From positions 109,610 through 173,609 of the forward strand of contig NZ_BAAAFW010000014.1 in assembly GCF_039523735.1 (NCBI RefSeq): 64,000 nucleotides of DNA, read 5' to 3'. How positions within the stretch are numbered: the first letter of the stretch is position 1; the number at the start of each line of letters is the position of its first letter. The DNA is from Tatumella punctata (lineage in GTDB: Bacteria > Pseudomonadota > Gammaproteobacteria > Enterobacterales > Enterobacteriaceae). The position numbers and the translations under genes are program-made. Shown piece by piece: positions 62,522 through 64,000 of the stretch. A model generated the notes under the pieces. It did not search any database, had not been told where the DNA came from, and saw only the letters and a program-made list of their open reading frames with translations.

Positions 62522-63823
62522 ATGTCCAAAATCGTAAAAGTCATCGGTCGTGAAATTATCGATTCACGTGGTAACCCGACTGTTGAAGCAGAAGTACATC
62601 TGGAAGGTGGTTTCGTTGGACTGGCAGCTGCACCGTCAGGTGCTTCCACGGGTTCCCGTGAAGCGCTGGAACTGCGTGATGGCGATAAATCTCGTTTCCT
62701 GGGTAAAGGCGTGACTAAAGCAGTCGCGGCGGTTAATGGCCCGATCGCTGACGCGGTAACCGGTAAAGATGCCAAAGACCAGGCAAATATCGATAAGATC
62801 ATGATCGAGCTGGATGGTACCGAAAATAAATCTAAGTTCGGTGCTAACGCAATTCTGGCCGTTTCTCTGGCGGCAGCAAAAGCAGCTGCAGCGTCTAAAG
62901 GTCTGCCTCTGTACGCCCATATTGCTGAACTGAATGGTACTGCCGGTAAGTTCTCTATGCCACTGCCGATGATGAACATCATCAATGGCGGCGAGCATGC
63001 GGACAACAACGTAGATATTCAGGAATTTATGATCCAGCCGGTTGGCGCTTCCAGTGTCAAAGAAGCTATCCGTATTGGTTCAGAAGTTTTCCATCATCTG
63101 GCAAAAGTACTGAAGGCGAAAGGCCTGAATACTGCAGTCGGTGATGAAGGTGGCTATGCACCTAACCTGGCTTCTAATGCTGAAGCACTGGCTGTTATCG
63201 CCGAAGCGGTAAAAGCTGCCGGTTATGAGCTGGGCAAAGATATTACTCTGGCGATGGACTGTGCCGCCTCTGAGTTTTATAACAAAGAAACGGGTAACTA
63301 CGAGCTGAAAGGCGAAGGTAAGACCTTCACTTCTCAGGAGTTCACCCACTATCTGGAACAGCTGACCGAACAGTATCCGATCGTTTCTATCGAAGATGGT
63401 CTCAACGAGTCTGACTGGGATGGTTTTGCTTACCAGACGAAAGTCCTTGGCGATAAACTGCAGCTGGTCGGTGATGACCTGTTTGTCACTAATACCAAAA
63501 TCCTGAAAGAAGGTATTGAGAAGGGTATCGCTAACTCTATTCTGATCAAGTTCAACCAGATCGGTACTCTGACCGAAACTCTGGCTGCGATCAAAATGGC
63601 GAAAGATGCCGGTTACACCGCCGTAATTTCTCACCGTTCCGGTGAAACAGAAGATGCCACGATTGCTGATCTGGCGGTAGGTACCGCAGCCGGTCAAATC
63701 AAAACCGGTTCAATGAGCCGTTCTGACCGCGTTGCAAAATATAACCAGCTGATCCGTATCGAAGAAGCACTGGGCCAGAAAGCCCGCTTTAACGGACGTA
63801 AAGAGATCAAAGGCCAGGCATAA
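62522..63823 (+). CDS. eno: Enolase
   Basis: A 433-residue glycolytic enzyme (432 in E. coli) that converts 2-phosphoglycerate to PEP and is a component of the RNA degradosome. Conserved segments include GNPTVEAEVHLEGG, SGASTGSREALELRD, metal ligands in LAMDCAASEFY and VSIEDGL, and the signature ILIKFNQIGTLTET. The ATG at 62522 aligns with the E. coli N terminus MSKIVK and has GAGG upstream. The strongly biased codon use fits high expression. Confidence 0.98.
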   Translation: MSKIVKVIGREIIDSRGNPTVEAEVHLEGGFVGLAAAPSGASTGSREALELRDGDKSRFLGKGVTKAVAAVNGPIADAVTGKDAKDQANIDKIMIELDGTENKSKFGANAILAVSLAAAKAAAASKGLPLYAHIAELNGTAGKFSMPLPMMNIINGGEHADNNVDIQEFMIQPVGASSVKEAIRIGSEVFHHLAKVLKAKGLNTAVGDEGGYAPNLASNAEALAVIAEAVKAAGYELGKDITLAMDCAASEFYNKETGNYELKGEGKTFTSQEFTHYLEQLTEQYPIVSIEDGLNESDWDGFAYQTKVLGDKLQLVGDDLFVTNTKILKEGIEKGIANSILIKFNQIGTLTETLAAIKMAKDAGYTAVISHRSGETEDATIADLAVGTAAGQIKTGSMSRSDRVAKYNQLIRIEEALGQKARFNGRKEIKGQA

Positions 63824-63850
63824 ATTTTCTGCCACCTGCTAAGGTTATCA

Positions 63851-63883
63851 GCCCCCGGCGCTTCAGGGCCCGGGGGCTTTTTT
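63851..63883 (+). terminator. Rho-independent terminator of eno
   Basis: GCCCCCGG and CCGGGGGC form an 8-bp stem with an 11-base loop, followed by TTTTTT. Confidence 0.85.
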
Positions 63884-63888
63884 ATGGT

Positions 63889-64000
63889 TCATCGCGTTTT
63901 ACCGGGGAACGCTGCTTTTATCTTCAGGAAGAAGTAGTCATTATCCCGGTATCCATATGCCATGCGTTTCAGCACCTTGATCTTGTTATTCATTCCTTCA
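63889..64000 (-). mobile_element. C-terminal part of a transposase, probably ISL3 family, cut by the window edge
   Basis: The minus strand encodes EGMNNKIKVLKRMAYGYR followed by DNDYFFLKIKAAFPGKTR and a TGA stop. This pattern, (V/E)G-NNKIKV-KR-AYGYR, is the C-terminal end of DDE transposases of the ISL3 type (IS204/IS1001/IS1096/IS1165), from memory of the family. The rest lies beyond the window. The stop is only 5 bases from the eno terminator T-run, so I cannot place the element's terminal repeat. Confidence 0.7.

Overview
The window is a 64-kb piece of an Enterobacterales chromosome. Almost every gene matches the block that runs from aas/lplT to eno in Escherichia coli, in the same order and mostly the same relative orientation. 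Protein lengths are within a few residues of E. coli (ThyA 264, RelA 744, PpnN 454, PyrG 545), but the sequences are clearly diverged. Together with the missing ptrA, barA and mazEF this points to a family outside the core Enterobacteriaceae. An Erwiniaceae-like genome is my guess, not a demonstration.

Layout. 1-8741: an MdtABC/MuxABC-type tripartite efflux operon (adaptor cut by the window edge, two RND pumps, outer-membrane lipoprotein channel). 8914-12283: aas-lplT lysophospholipid recycling. 12326-15452 (minus strand): tas, ygdR, ygdQ, mutH. 15643-15967: a DnaA-box cluster. 16136-20725: rppH-ptsP-lgt-thyA. 20924-22641: a minor-pseudopilin operon ppdA-ppdB-ygdB-ppdC. 22779-31632: recC-recB-recD, with ptrA absent. 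31669-32997: argA behind tandem ARG boxes, divergent from amiC.

34490-41255 is an accessory block absent from this slot in E. coli: a PotE-like antiporter, an AdiA-type arginine decarboxylase, an ArgR homologue and an ArgS homologue. AT-rich intergenic regions and at least one ArgR-type operator accompany it. It lies next to five tandem initiator tRNA genes in exact 110-bp repeats. This is the most distinctive part of the window and looks like an arginine-decarboxylation module with its own repressor and its own arginyl-tRNA synthetase.

The conserved backbone resumes at mltA (42057) and continues: tcdA, csdE/csdA, ygdI, the GcvB small RNA divergent from gcvA, ygdD, rlmM, xni, ppnN, queF, syd, the CsrB small RNA, yqcC-truC-yqcA, rlmD, relA, mazG, pyrG and eno. 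The last 112 bases hold the C-terminal end of a transposase directly after the eno terminator. Functional themes are recombinational repair and mismatch repair (RecBCD, MutH, Xni), arginine metabolism (argA plus the accessory module), stringent and carbon-storage regulation (RelA, CsrB, PtsP), RNA modification and decay (RppH, RlmM, RlmD, TruC, TcdA, QueF) and envelope maintenance (Lgt, AmiC, MltA, Aas/LplT).
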